Below are positions 53,466 to 62,770 of a DNA stretch of 64,000 bases, piece after piece. The position numbers and the translations under genes were made by a program. The stretch's first letter is position 1, and every line of letters begins with the position of its first letter. Below the pieces are notes generated by a model that saw nothing but the letters and a program-made list of their open reading frames with translations, had not been told where the DNA came from and ran no database searches. Location: positions 682,001 through 746,000 of the forward strand of contig NZ_JAUOPH010000001.1 of assembly GCF_030546935.1 (NCBI RefSeq). Reading direction: 5' to 3'. The stretch is from Marinobacter sp. 2_MG-2023 (GTDB taxonomy: Bacteria > Pseudomonadota > Gammaproteobacteria > Pseudomonadales > Oleiphilaceae).

Positions 53466-54653
53466 TTACACTGCCTTTGCCCTCACCGAAAGCAGCAATG
53501 CAGCACTGGCAGGGAGCAATAGCCCCAGAGCCATCGGCAGGGGCGAATCACTTCCACCCAGTGCAACACTGGACGATACAGTGAAAGCAATACCAAACTG
53601 GATTGCACCCAATACAGCAGAACCTATACCTGCGCTGTGTCGTGCAGCCCCCATCGACAGGGCCATGGCGTTGGCGGAGAGCAAGCCCACCATGCCGATG
53701 GCCAGCCAAAGTGGTGGAATGAATACCCACAACTCACGGGTACCTGAAAGCAGAGTCAGAATAAGCGCAAATGCCACATAGCATGGCAAACCTGTTTTTA
53801 ATATCTGCCGCGCAGAAAAATGGTCCAGCAACCGGGTATTCACTTTCCCAAACACAAGCAAAGCCGTCGCGATTCCGGCAAACACACCCGCGTATGCCAG
53901 GGGACCCAAATTGAACACGCCCTGGAATACACCCGAAGACCCTGTAATAAAAGCAAACATCCCCCCTTGCACAAGGCCCGCAATCAAGGTTGGCACTATG
54001 AAATCCCGCTGTCTCAACAATTTAACTGCAGTCCGGCTACCCGTCCGAAAGGGTGCTGCAATACGGTTTTGAGGTGCCAGTGTTTCGGGCACGATAAACA
54101 AAGACAGTACCAGCGCTAACAAGCCGACAAGAATCATGACAACAAAATTCGAGCGCCACCCATAGGCCTCAAGCAACAGGCTACCCAGAATTGGCGAAAC
54201 TATGGGGCCAATGGTTAGCAGCATCACCAGAACCGTCATCACCTTGGCCGCTTCACGCCCTTCGTATAAATCATTGACTACAGCTCTACCAACCACCATC
54301 CCACCACAGGCACCGAGCGCCTGTAAAAATCGCAACACATTAAACACCTCAATGTGCTTGACCAGCGGCAGAGCAACAGAAGTCACAACAAATAACGCCG
54401 TTGCGCCCAGTAGAGGCCCTTTCCGCCCATGGCTATCGATCAATGGCCCTATAATCAACTGCCCCACACACAAGCCGAGAAAAAACACAGACAGTGACAA
54501 CTCTGTAGCAGAGGAGGTCGCGTTCATCGCCTCAGCAATATCACCAAGAGCAGAAAGGTACATATCAGTGGCGAGCGGTGGAAAAAGCGAGAGCAAGCCA
54601 AGCACTGCGGTTATGCCGGCAGCGTGCCTGGAGGTAAGTGTTGGTTTCAGCAT
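53466..54653 (-). CDS. MFS drug efflux pump, Bcr/CflA family
   Basis: 395-aa transporter with 12 membrane segments. PPLATDMYLSALGDIAEAMN is the family's first segment, and QLIIGPLIDSHGRKGPLL is the MFS loop motif between segments 2 and 3. RFLQALGACGGMVVGRAVVNDLY is also typical. Substrate unknown. Divergent from a tetR-type gene with paired palindromic operators between them. Confidence 0.88.
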   Translation of the reverse strand: MLKPTLTSRHAAGITAVLGLLSLFPPLATDMYLSALGDIAEAMNATSSATELSLSVFFLGLCVGQLIIGPLIDSHGRKGPLLGATALFVVTSVALPLVKHIEVFNVLRFLQALGACGGMVVGRAVVNDLYEGREAAKVMTVLVMLLTIGPIVSPILGSLLLEAYGWRSNFVVMILVGLLALVLSLFIVPETLAPQNRIAAPFRTGSRTAVKLLRQRDFIVPTLIAGLVQGGMFAFITGSSGVFQGVFNLGPLAYAGVFAGIATALLVFGKVNTRLLDHFSARQILKTGLPCYVAFALILTLLSGTRELWVFIPPLWLAIGMVGLLSANAMALSMGAARHSAGIGSAVLGAIQFGIAFTVSSSVALGGSDSPLPMALGLLLPASAALLLSVRAKAV

Positions 54654-54710
54654 ATTTAATTACCAGAAAAGCGGGAAATCAGCCCCACTCTGAAGTTCGG
54701 AGTAGGTTTT

Positions 54711-54747
54711 TAGACTGCAGTCTATCTAGATAGTAGACCGCAGTCTA
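54711..54747. promoter_or_regulatory. Two TetR-type operators between efflux pump and regulator
   Basis: TAGACTGCAGTCTA (54711-54724, perfect palindrome) and TAGACCGCAGTCTA (54734-54747, one mismatch) lie 23 bp apart centre to centre. They sit in the divergent promoter region and are the obvious binding sites for the TetR protein. Confidence 0.8.
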
Positions 54748-54794
54748 TAAACTTAATACACTAGCACTTGAGCAATCCCATTCAGGCGACGAGA

Positions 54795-55373
54795 ATGAGC
54801 GAAGAAAAACACTCAGGGGGACGGCCACGAGACGCAGACGCGGCGGCCTCTATCAAGGCGGCGACACTCAAATTGGTGCGTGAGCGTGGATATAACAAGG
54901 TCAGTATTGCTGCCATTGCCAGTGCCGCCGGCGTGGCGCGCCAAACGTTATACAATCGCTGGAGCACCAAGGCGGACTTGGTCCTTGAAGCCGTATTCGA
55001 AGAAACAGGGCACTATGCTGACGCCCCCCTCCATAACCCGAACAAAAGCTGTAAATTGCAGCTTGAGGCCTTCCTGATCCAGGTATTCACACACCTAAAA
55101 GAGAGTGGCAGCCCTATTCGCTCATTAATCGCTGCTGCACAGGACGACCCGGCATTTCGTGAAGCTTTGAGGGAGCGCTTCGTTAAGCCGAGGGAAGTCC
55201 TGGTGATCGATTTGTTACAACGGGCGCAAGATCAAGGCGAGCTTTCCCGCACCCGTGATGTCAAAATGCTATCCAACTTCATTCACGGGGCATTCTGGTA
55301 TGCCCTACTCAATGGTGAGCCTGTGGATGCACGCCTTGCCCGGGACATTGCGAATGAAATTTTTGTCGCTTGA
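54795..55373 (+). CDS. TetR/AcrR family regulator
   Basis: 192-aa repressor. N-terminal HTH RGYNKVSIAAIASAAGVARQ, then TLYNRWSTKADLVLEAVF, followed by a helical C-terminal ligand domain of the AcrR-C type. It likely represses itself and the divergent efflux pump. ATG at 54795 chosen over a TTG at 54768; neither has a strong ribosome site. Confidence 0.86.
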   Translation: MSEEKHSGGRPRDADAAASIKAATLKLVRERGYNKVSIAAIASAAGVARQTLYNRWSTKADLVLEAVFEETGHYADAPLHNPNKSCKLQLEAFLIQVFTHLKESGSPIRSLIAAAQDDPAFREALRERFVKPREVLVIDLLQRAQDQGELSRTRDVKMLSNFIHGAFWYALLNGEPVDARLARDIANEIFVA

Positions 55374-55406
55374 CTGGCTCAGGGACAGTTTTTTAGGAGA
55401 AACCCG

Positions 55407-56459
55407 ATGAAATCGCGACCAGTCACTTTTATGCCTCGCGTTTATGCCACTACCCTTCTAGGCCTGGTTTTAGTCCTCACAGGTTGCATGGGCAGTTCAG
55501 CAAAACCCAGTGCTGTACCTGACGCAACCGCCGGCTGGCCAAGCCTCTTTATGCCAGGCGCACTGGCGAAAGACGTATCCATAGTCGATTGCACCCTCTC
55601 CGATGGAACGGAAACATCCTGCTACGAGATCACCGTTGCGGGTACGCCTGCCGACCATGAAGTAGGGCCTTTTTGCCCTAGAACCACAACGGCCACGGAA
55701 GAGGAGGTCGGTATCTGGCTGGACGGTGAAAACCTTTACGATGTCACAGGTGAATTTATCCTCGACCTGCCATCCATCTACAACGATGACCAGTGGATGC
55801 TTCACGATGGCCATGGCCATGTGCACGTCACCGACACCAGGGAAGCTTTCGAAGCAGCAGCGCGCCCTGATGTGGCGGAAGAATACGAGAACTACTGCGT
55901 TGAAGGGCGCATGGAATGGCTCGAAGACGGCGAACCTGTCACAACGACCGTACAGATCCCTGTCTCCCCGGTGCGACAGGATGAAGCGATTCCCGCCAGA
56001 GCGCCGCTCGGCGTATCTTTCAATGGCGTCCGCATTGATGCGGCTGCTCCCGTGGATGCAATTTTGGGCGCGCACACCATCGCCGCATTTGATGACTGTG
56101 GTGGCCACGTTAATCCGTTCGAGGGTTACCACATGCACGCTGCGACCGGTTGTGGCGAGGTTGGTGAGGCACCCGATGGCGAAACGGCCCCCTTCGCAGT
56201 TGCCATGGACGGGTATTTAATTCACGGCGTTCTTGATAGTGAAGACATCGGCAAAGTTGGCGACCTGGATGCCTGTAACGGCCATACCACCGATGAATAT
56301 GGCTACCATTATCATGCCAGGTCTCCCGAGCTGAACGGGGTTTTAACCTGCTACATGGGCGCAACCGTCAAAGGCGGCCCCGGTGGACCACCCGGTAGAG
56401 GAGGTCCCGTCGGCCCCCCTCCCGGAGGCGAGGGTCCGCCACCGCATGATCACAATTAA
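55407..56459 (+). CDS. YHYH-motif lipoprotein
   Basis: 350-aa product with a lipoprotein signal (TTLLGLVLVLTGC, Cys about 27). The C-terminal half is a YHYH-type domain (GVSFNGVRIDAAAPVDAILG, FEGYHMHAATGCG, EYGYHYHARS). It is rich in His and Cys and may bind metal. The tail is Gly/Pro-rich. Function unknown. Follows the TetR gene by 33 bp with TAGGAG before its ATG, so it may share the TetR transcript. Confidence 0.75.
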   Translation: MKSRPVTFMPRVYATTLLGLVLVLTGCMGSSAKPSAVPDATAGWPSLFMPGALAKDVSIVDCTLSDGTETSCYEITVAGTPADHEVGPFCPRTTTATEEEVGIWLDGENLYDVTGEFILDLPSIYNDDQWMLHDGHGHVHVTDTREAFEAAARPDVAEEYENYCVEGRMEWLEDGEPVTTTVQIPVSPVRQDEAIPARAPLGVSFNGVRIDAAAPVDAILGAHTIAAFDDCGGHVNPFEGYHMHAATGCGEVGEAPDGETAPFAVAMDGYLIHGVLDSEDIGKVGDLDACNGHTTDEYGYHYHARSPELNGVLTCYMGATVKGGPGGPPGRGGPVGPPPGGEGPPPHDHN

Positions 56460-56495
56460 TAAGAATATGGGCACGCAAATTTTAGGGGTCAGTGT

Positions 56496-56675
56496 ATGAA
56501 ATTAAGAGTTATTGGCACCATCGCAACGTTTCTCTTGGTTGTATTGGGGCTAATGCATGAAGTTGGCGACTACAGCGCCGCAGAATTTTTCGCTTTTCTG
56601 GGCTTCGGTACGACAGCGGGTTTAATCGCATGGTTTAAACTTTTCAAGCCAGGCCCTCGACGCGAAAGCAACTAA
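56496..56675 (+). CDS. Small membrane protein of unknown function
   Basis: 59-aa product with two hydrophobic segments (VIGTIATFLLVVLGLMH and FFAFLGFGTTAGLIAWF) and a basic end (KLFKPGPRRESN). AGGGG lies before the ATG. It sits between the YHYH and the 216-aa membrane protein genes, same strand. No family recognised. Confidence 0.5.
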   Translation: MKLRVIGTIATFLLVVLGLMHEVGDYSAAEFFAFLGFGTTAGLIAWFKLFKPGPRRESN

Positions 56676-56723
56676 CTGCGCACGCTCGACCTGAGTCTGA
56701 AAGGGACTTTTGGAGATAGTGTT

Positions 56724-57374
56724 TTGGGCTTGTTTCTCAAATTTGCGATTCTTTTACTCTGCATCAAGCACCTGCTCGACCATGGTCGGCCTGTAACTAC
56801 CGCGTTTATTTATGCCGGAAGCTTCCTGGTGCTTGGCCTGCTTGGTGGCCTCTTCTTTGGTTGGGCCGACTATGCCCTCTTGGCACTTCTTATCAACTTT
56901 CTCGTTGATGCGGCGACCGGCCTTCTGTTCTTTTGGTTTCTTCAACGCTACCGGGATCGGTTCTTTTGGTTTTACGGGGTTATCGTTTTCGTCATCGCTG
57001 TCAACATCGGTGCTCATTTTTGGATGTCGGAACTTACATGGCCTAACTTCAAGAGCGAGGAGCGGCCAGCTACTGCATCAAGTTCATTCCCGGCAGGCTC
57101 CCCCGGTTCACCGCCCAACTTATGGTCGCACCATGAAGTGCTGAACGTCTCAGCAGCAGTCTGCGCTCAAAGAGGCGTAGCGGCTCTTGATTCACTCAGT
57201 TTTTCATCGGTTGTTCGAAACGGAACCTACGTTTATGGCAACTCAGGGGCTAACAGGGCCGCTGTAAAATGCGTCGAAATGGATAACGGGGGCTCGTTTC
57301 TTTATCTTGCAGTTGCGGGCCGTGATAAAGACTCTGTTGAAAAGCTGCGCAACGAAATTGCGTGGAATATGTAA
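56724..57374 (+). CDS. Membrane protein of unknown function
   Basis: 216-aa product from a TTG at 56724 with GGAGA before it. Four hydrophobic segments lie in residues 1-100 (LFLKFAILLLCIKHLL first). A Ser/Pro linker and a soluble C-terminal domain of about 80 residues follow (GNSGANRAAVKCVEMDNG). I recognise no family. Confidence 0.55.
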   Translation: MGLFLKFAILLLCIKHLLDHGRPVTTAFIYAGSFLVLGLLGGLFFGWADYALLALLINFLVDAATGLLFFWFLQRYRDRFFWFYGVIVFVIAVNIGAHFWMSELTWPNFKSEERPATASSSFPAGSPGSPPNLWSHHEVLNVSAAVCAQRGVAALDSLSFSSVVRNGTYVYGNSGANRAAVKCVEMDNGGSFLYLAVAGRDKDSVEKLRNEIAWNM

Positions 57375-57478
57375 GCCTGCATGAGAACACACAAAGAACG
57401 TAACCTTTCGAGGTTTTACTAAAGTTACGTCAAGAGGTAACCCTCCTTAAAAACCATCAAACAACTCTGAGGCCCGTC

Positions 57479-58954
57479 GTGACACCATCTTGTGATGATG
57501 ATTTTGTTGTAGTGACCACCGCCGAGGCTGCGGTTGATCGTCTTGCTGCCCTGTATGAGCAAGCTACCAGCGAATTGCGTGCGGCGCTGAAGCAGTACCT
57601 TGTTGACCGCCAGCTACCGCAGGACTCCCAATGCACCTTCCGGTACCCGGAGCTGCGCCTGACGTACCAGTCCCAGGGCGAAGTACCCAGTAGCGTACGT
57701 GCCTATGCCCGGCTGCAAGTGCCCGGCATCTACAGTATGACAGTGACTCAGCCAGAGGCCTTCAGGCGTTACCTGGAGAGACAGCTTGGGCACATAATGC
57801 GGGATTTCACGGTCGTGGTGGAGGTAGGACGGAGCCAGGTCAACATTCCCTACCCCTATGTTGTTGATCGGGGTGACGAGCTGGGCGGTTCGGGCGTCAC
57901 CGCCAGCGAGTTGGCGCGGGTATTCCCCAGTACAGATCTTTCCGCCACCGACGATGGCGTTGCCGACGGCCTTTACGACTGGCAGGAACTGGAACAGATG
58001 CCGCTGGCTCTGTTCGATGCTGCCCGCACGGATTTTTCATTACGGCGCCTGGTGCACTACACCGGCAGTGACTGGCAGCACGTGCAACGCTGGATACTGC
58101 TGACCAACTATCATCGCTATGTCGACCAGTTTATTCGCCATGGGCTGGACATGCTGCAAGGCGAATCGCGCTTTCAGAGTATGGTATTGCCCGGCAATGT
58201 GGTGATTGAGCGGGGCATGGCCGATGAAGAAATGCAGGCGCTTGTCGATTCTGTGGTCTGGCACAAATTCCAGATGCCAGCCTACCACCTGAAAGCATCC
58301 GAGCCTGGCCAGGGTATTACTCTGGTCAACATTGGCGTAGGGCCTTCCAACGCCAAGAACATTACCGATCATCTGGCCGTAACCCGCCCGCACTGCTGGC
58401 TGATGATCGGTCACTGCGGCGGGCTGCGGCAATCACAGGTAATTGGTGATTACGTGCTGGCCCATGCTTATATGCGCCGGGACGGCATTCTTGACCGGGT
58501 GCTGCCACCGAACATTCCATTACCCGCATTGGCCGAGGTACAGCAAGTATTGCAGCAGGCTGCTGCGGAGATCACTGGCGATGAGGGTGACACGCTCCGG
58601 CGCCGGCTGCGAACCGGCACGGTATTAACCTACGACGACCGGAATTGGGAACTGCGCTGGGCACAGGAACGCCCGCAGATAAACCTGGCCCGCGCCATCG
58701 CGGTGGATATGGAAAGTGGCACTATTGCCGCGCAAGGCTATCGGTTTCGCGTACCTTACGGCACTTTGCTGTGCGTCTCCGACAAACCATTGCACAGTGA
58801 GATCAAGCTACCGGGCGCAGCAAGCGCTTTCTACGAAAGTGCGGTTACCCAGCATTTGCATATCGGCATCCGCGCGCTGGAGCTGATGCGCAGTGAGCGT
58901 TACACCTTGCACTCGCGCAAGCTGCGCAGCTTCGACGAGCCGCCGTTTCGCTAA
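57479..58954 (+). CDS. amn: AMP nucleosidase
   Basis: Cleaves AMP to adenine and ribose-5-phosphate, regulating the adenylate pool. The 491-aa protein has the N-terminal Amn-specific domain (about 1-170). The phosphorylase-like C-terminal domain shows ITLVNIGVGPSNAKNITDHL, WLMIGHCGGLRQSQ and VDMESGTIAAQGYRFRVPYG. Length fits the family. Start is a GTG at 57479. Convergent with yjbQ. Confidence 0.93.
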   Translation: MTPSCDDDFVVVTTAEAAVDRLAALYEQATSELRAALKQYLVDRQLPQDSQCTFRYPELRLTYQSQGEVPSSVRAYARLQVPGIYSMTVTQPEAFRRYLERQLGHIMRDFTVVVEVGRSQVNIPYPYVVDRGDELGGSGVTASELARVFPSTDLSATDDGVADGLYDWQELEQMPLALFDAARTDFSLRRLVHYTGSDWQHVQRWILLTNYHRYVDQFIRHGLDMLQGESRFQSMVLPGNVVIERGMADEEMQALVDSVVWHKFQMPAYHLKASEPGQGITLVNIGVGPSNAKNITDHLAVTRPHCWLMIGHCGGLRQSQVIGDYVLAHAYMRRDGILDRVLPPNIPLPALAEVQQVLQQAAAEITGDEGDTLRRRLRTGTVLTYDDRNWELRWAQERPQINLARAIAVDMESGTIAAQGYRFRVPYGTLLCVSDKPLHSEIKLPGAASAFYESAVTQHLHIGIRALELMRSERYTLHSRKLRSFDEPPFR

Positions 58955-58969
58955 GCATAGGCCTGGCGC

Positions 58970-59395
58970 TTACCAGCGCCCTTGCAGCGTAGCGACTATG
59001 CGGCGGCCATCGGCGCTATCCCGGTGTTCGCACAGATAGATGCCCTGCCATGTCCCTAGCGCCAGGCGCCCATGGTTCACGGGCAGGGTGAGCGATGGGC
59101 CTATAAGAATGCTCTTGATATGGGCCGGCATGTCGTCCGGCCCTTCCATCACATGCTCATAGTGCGGTGCCCGCTCGGGCACCATCACGTTAAAGTGGCG
59201 TTCAAGATCACCGCGCACGTCCGGGTCTGCGTTCTCATTAACCGCCAGCGAAGCGGAGGTGTGCTGGATAAACAGATGCAGCAGCCCCACTTCGCAGTTG
59301 GTCATGTCCGGCGCCTGGGCAAGAATTTCATTGCTTAACAGATGAAATCCTCTTGGCAGGGGTGCCAGGTCAATAAACGTCTGATCCCAGATCAT
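58970..59395 (-). CDS. YjbQ family protein (UPF0047)
   Basis: 141-aa protein of the YjbQ/UPF0047 family, some members of which have weak thiamine-phosphate synthase activity. Conserved His/Asp residues: HTSASLAVNENADPDV, HYEHVMEGPDDMPAHIK and GTWQGIYLCEHRD. Last gene of a six-gene minus-strand run, 15 bp after the deacylase gene. Confidence 0.88.
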   Translation of the reverse strand: MIWDQTFIDLAPLPRGFHLLSNEILAQAPDMTNCEVGLLHLFIQHTSASLAVNENADPDVRGDLERHFNVMVPERAPHYEHVMEGPDDMPAHIKSILIGPSLTLPVNHGRLALGTWQGIYLCEHRDSADGRRIVATLQGRW

Positions 59396-59410
59396 GAAGG
59401 CTCCTGTGGT

Positions 59411-60475
59411 TTATTTCTGCAATTCGTCCCAGGGGTGCATGGGTACAACGGCTTCGCTTACTTCCGCCTCGAAAGAACTACGGAAATAGTCCATGGCTTT
59501 CTCGGCTTCGTTCAGTTCGTCAAACCGGGCGATGTGATAGATCGCCTCACCTTCATTAACCAGCGGCAGGTTGTTCACACAAATAACAATGCCCGAGCAG
59601 GGTGACATAATCGCCGTTTCAGACTCGCCGAAGGGGTCAGCTACCATAGCGAGTTTCTGGCCCTTACGTACTTTTTGCCCGAGCTGCGCAACGGGGCGCA
59701 TGATGCCATCGATCTCTGCCCTCACCCACTGCGAGCTGGCAGCGATTTCTGAACGTTTTTTCTTTGTGCTACGGCCCTTGCGTGGAGGAACCATTTCCAG
59801 TTCCCGCATGACACGCATCACACCTTTAGCACCACTGCCGATTACAACATCATCAAAACGAAGTGCTTCACCGCCCTCGTAAGTAATGACAGGAATATCC
59901 AGGGAATCTGCGTAGGCACGCAAACTGCCCTCCCGCAGGCCTGCATCGATAATGACCGGTGCTCCAAAAGCTTCCGCCATGCGGGCGGTTTCGGGGTTTT
60001 TGAGTTCAGCCCGTACCTGAGGCAGGTTGAAGCGGTGAATGGCACCCGTGTGCAAATCGATGATGTGCGTTACGTGCTCCATAATCTGCGTGCGCAAAAG
60101 GTACGCAATGCGCCCGCCAAGCGAACCTCTCTCACTGCCAGGAAAGCAGCGGTTCAGGTCGCGCCTGTCTGGCAGATAACGTGTGCGGTGTACAAACCCG
60201 AAGATATTCACGATAGGCACTGCTACCAGAGTGCCGCGCAGATGGCGAAGCGCCGAATTGGTAAGCACACGGCGAACAATTTCCACGCCTGCAATTTCAT
60301 CACCGTGTATGGCTCCGCACACCATCAGAACGGGGCCATCCCGGCGCCCGTGCACAATTTCCACAGGTACGTGCAAAGGTGTGTGGGTGTACAACTTTGC
60401 GACCGGGATTTCTATGGTTTGCCGGGTGCCCGCCTGAACTTTCACACCGGCCATTTCAAAGGGCGCGCGCGCCAT
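59411..60475 (-). CDS. Succinylglutamate desuccinylase/aspartoacylase family protein
   Basis: 354-aa M14-type zinc hydrolase. Zinc ligands are His57 and Glu60 in GAIHGDEIAG and His142 in DLHTGAIHRF. The C-terminal region (about 265-345; LGQKVRKGQKLAMVADPFGE, SPCSGIVI) is a biotinyl-like barrel found in this subfamily. It would release an amino acid or small peptide from an acyl or amide bond. It lies 3 bp behind the rimK-like gene, which suggests work on a RimK product (inference). No arginine-succinyltransferase genes nearby. Confidence 0.82.
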   Translation of the reverse strand: MARAPFEMAGVKVQAGTRQTIEIPVAKLYTHTPLHVPVEIVHGRRDGPVLMVCGAIHGDEIAGVEIVRRVLTNSALRHLRGTLVAVPIVNIFGFVHRTRYLPDRRDLNRCFPGSERGSLGGRIAYLLRTQIMEHVTHIIDLHTGAIHRFNLPQVRAELKNPETARMAEAFGAPVIIDAGLREGSLRAYADSLDIPVITYEGGEALRFDDVVIGSGAKGVMRVMRELEMVPPRKGRSTKKKRSEIAASSQWVRAEIDGIMRPVAQLGQKVRKGQKLAMVADPFGESETAIMSPCSGIVICVNNLPLVNEGEAIYHIARFDELNEAEKAMDYFRSSFEAEVSEAVVPMHPWDELQK

Positions 60476-60478
60476 CGA

Positions 60479-61384
60479 TTATCCTCTGCCTTTGGTTTTG
60501 GTGCGCCAGGGCGCCTGGTTTTTTTCAATCCAGTTCACAATCATACCCGCCACGTTTTTACCCGTGGCGTTTTCAATCCCTTCCAGGCCGGGCGAGGAAT
60601 TTACTTCCATCACCAATGGGCCACGGCTGGAGCGCAGCAAATCGACACCCGCCACGTTGAGCCCCATGGACTTGGCTGCGGTAACGGCTGTTTTTCGCTC
60701 TTCCGGTGTAATACGCACCAGAGAGGCGCTGCCGCCGCGATGCAAATTGGAGCGGAACTCACCCTCGGCACCCTGGCGCTTCATGGCAGCAATGACTTTG
60801 TCACCGATAACAAAACACCGGATATCCGCGCCACCGGCTTCCTTGATGAATTCTTGCACAAGAATATCCGCTTTAAGGCCCATGAAAGCCTCAATCACAC
60901 TTTCAGCCGCCGTGCGGGTTTCCGCCAGCACCACGCCAATGCCCTGGGTGCCTTGGAGCAACTTGATAACAACCGGGGCACCGCCCACCATTTTCAGCAG
61001 TTCCGGTACGTTATCCGGCTTGTTGGCAAAGCCGGTTATGGGCATGCCGACGCCTTTACGGGCGAGCAACTGCAAGGAGCGCAATTTGTCCCGTGAACGC
61101 GTGATCGCAACCGATTCGTTCACCGGAAAGGTTCCCATCATTTCAAACTGGCGCAGAACCGCTGTGCCATAGAAGGTAACGGAGGCACCGATACGGGGAA
61201 TCACAACGTCGAAGTCTTCCAGCACTTCTTCGTGGTAGTGAATCCGCGGATTGGCCGATGTAATGTTCATGGAGCAGTGCAGGCAATCGATAACCTTCAC
61301 CTGATGACCACGGTTGATACCCTCTTCCACCAGGCGGCGGGTAGAGTACAAATGCCGGTTTCGGGATAGAACTGCAATCTTCAT
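60479..61384 (-). CDS. rimK: RimK-like ATP-grasp ligase
   Basis: 301-aa enzyme of the same length as E. coli RimK, which adds glutamates to ribosomal protein S6. It begins [20 protein letters not shown] and shows [19 protein letters not shown] (ATP loop), [18 protein letters not shown] and [18 protein letters not shown] (metal site). Overlaps the RimB-like protease gene by 4 bp. Substrate could be S6 or a free peptide. Confidence 0.9.
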   Translation of the reverse strand: MKIAVLSRNRHLYSTRRLVEEGINRGHQVKVIDCLHCSMNITSANPRIHYHEEVLEDFDVVIPRIGASVTFYGTAVLRQFEMMGTFPVNESVAITRSRDKLRSLQLLARKGVGMPITGFANKPDNVPELLKMVGGAPVVIKLLQGTQGIGVVLAETRTAAESVIEAFMGLKADILVQEFIKEAGGADIRCFVIGDKVIAAMKRQGAEGEFRSNLHRGGSASLVRITPEERKTAVTAAKSMGLNVAGVDLLRSSRGPLVMEVNSSPGLEGIENATGKNVAGMIVNWIEKNQAPWRTKTKGRG

Positions 61385-61878
61385 TTTTCAGACCTTAAAG
61401 CCGGTTCCCCGGCGAGATAGGATGCTTCGGGATAAACCATCGTGCGGCCCGCCATCGCGGTACGCCCGATCAGCATGCGAAACCGCATGGTATCCCGGTT
61501 TGTCAGGGTCATTTCAACGGGCCAGCTCTGGTCGCCAAGCACCAGAGTAGTCTCGATTACCAACCGCAATTCCTTGTGCCCACCGGAGTCTGATACATCA
61601 CGCTCATCAAGAACACGGGCATCACACTCCACTACCTGATGCATATCATTCTGAACCGGATGAACCCAGAACCGGACCCGGCGTTCGCCATCCTGTGTGT
61701 AGGGCTCCGTGCGAAACGTATGCAGGCAGGAGGTACGTGCGCCCGTATCCACCTTTGCCTTGATACGGCTGATATCCAGATCAGGCAGTGCCACCCACTC
61801 CCGCCAGCCCAGGCTGAGTTTGTTGTCAGCAGGGGTCGGCTCTACAGTTTTGATGGCTTCAGCTGTCTTTGTCGACAT
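61381..61878 (-). CDS. RimB-like retropepsin (ATP-dependent zinc protease family)
   Basis: 165-aa protein of the family often annotated as ATP-dependent zinc protease but with a retropepsin fold. The active-site motif is [12 protein letters not shown] (Asp about 43). [19 protein letters not shown] and the C-terminal RMLIGRTAM are also visible. In Pseudomonas the RimB protein of this family trims glutamate tails made by RimK. ATG at 61878 chosen; it overlaps the MscS stop by 20 bp. Confidence 0.82.
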   Translation of the reverse strand: MSTKTAEAIKTVEPTPADNKLSLGWREWVALPDLDISRIKAKVDTGARTSCLHTFRTEPYTQDGERRVRFWVHPVQNDMHQVVECDARVLDERDVSDSGGHKELRLVIETTLVLGDQSWPVEMTLTNRDTMRFRMLIGRTAMAGRTMVYPEASYLAGEPALRSEK

Positions 61879-62746
61879 CCAACGGTTCCTTTTCAATGGC
61901 TTTTTCCGGCCCCATCAGCTGCACGCGGAAGGGCTCGGAATGACTACCGGCATAAATACTGGTATGCGGGAAAGGTATTTCTATACCCGCTTTATCCAGA
62001 GTTTTCTTTATGGCAACCAACATACCGCTCTTACCTTCAAGCACCCTGTCTTTCGGGACCCAGAAGGAAAACTGCAAATCCACTGAAGAAGGGCCGAATG
62101 CAGTTACCAGCACCAAGGCTTTAGGCTCTTCCAGGCAGATGGGGTTCTTTTCTGCCAGCTCCAGCAACAGCTCCTCTACTTTCTCTGCATCTTCAGCATA
62201 GGCAATCCCAACCTGAAGGTCGATTCTACGAATCGGAAAGCGTGAACGGTTAACAACCGGCGTTTTGATCAGGGTTTCGTTGGGAATGCGCACGTACAGG
62301 TTGTCTCGGGTGCGTAGCTTTACGCTGAGCATATCGATTCCGACCACTTCCCCCATGATGGCTTCCACTTCAATGAAGTCACCGATTTCAAACGGTTTTT
62401 CGACAAGCAGGAAGAGGCCACTGATCATATTCGAGGCAGACGTCTGCGACGCAAAACCTATGGCGACGGTAAGAATACCGGCCGCGCCCAACACGACGTC
62501 CAGCGAAAACCCGGCTTCCCTGAGCGCCGCCACGCCAAACAGTAAAAAGATGACGTAAAACACCAGCCGCCGGACCATAACGGTGTGATGCCGGGAACTG
62601 CGACTGGCCATCACCTTTGTCACACTGCGCGCAGCCAGCGAGGCGAGGACTATGCCAAGCACCAACAAAAAGCCAGTACTGATCCACTGCCCCCAGGCTA
62701 CGCCGGAAAAGAAATTCATCGCACCCGTTTTCAGCCCTTCAGCCAC
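61859..62746 (-). CDS. Mechanosensitive ion channel, MscS family
   Basis: 295-aa channel with three membrane segments ([17 protein letters not shown] first) and the pore helix plus beta domain ([42 protein letters not shown]). Opens on membrane stretch to release solutes. Lies in the middle of the operon, overlapping the RimB-like gene downstream by 20 bp. Confidence 0.9.
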   Translation of the reverse strand: MAEGLKTGAMNFFSGVAWGQWISTGFLLVLGIVLASLAARSVTKVMASRSSRHHTVMVRRLVFYVIFLLFGVAALREAGFSLDVVLGAAGILTVAIGFASQTSASNMISGLFLLVEKPFEIGDFIEVEAIMGEVVGIDMLSVKLRTRDNLYVRIPNETLIKTPVVNRSRFPIRRIDLQVGIAYAEDAEKVEELLLELAEKNPICLEEPKALVLVTAFGPSSVDLQFSFWVPKDRVLEGKSGMLVAIKKTLDKAGIEIPFPHTSIYAGSHSEPFRVQLMGPEKAIEKEPLDVDKDS

Positions 62747-62770
62747 AATGATTACTCCGCAGAATATGCA

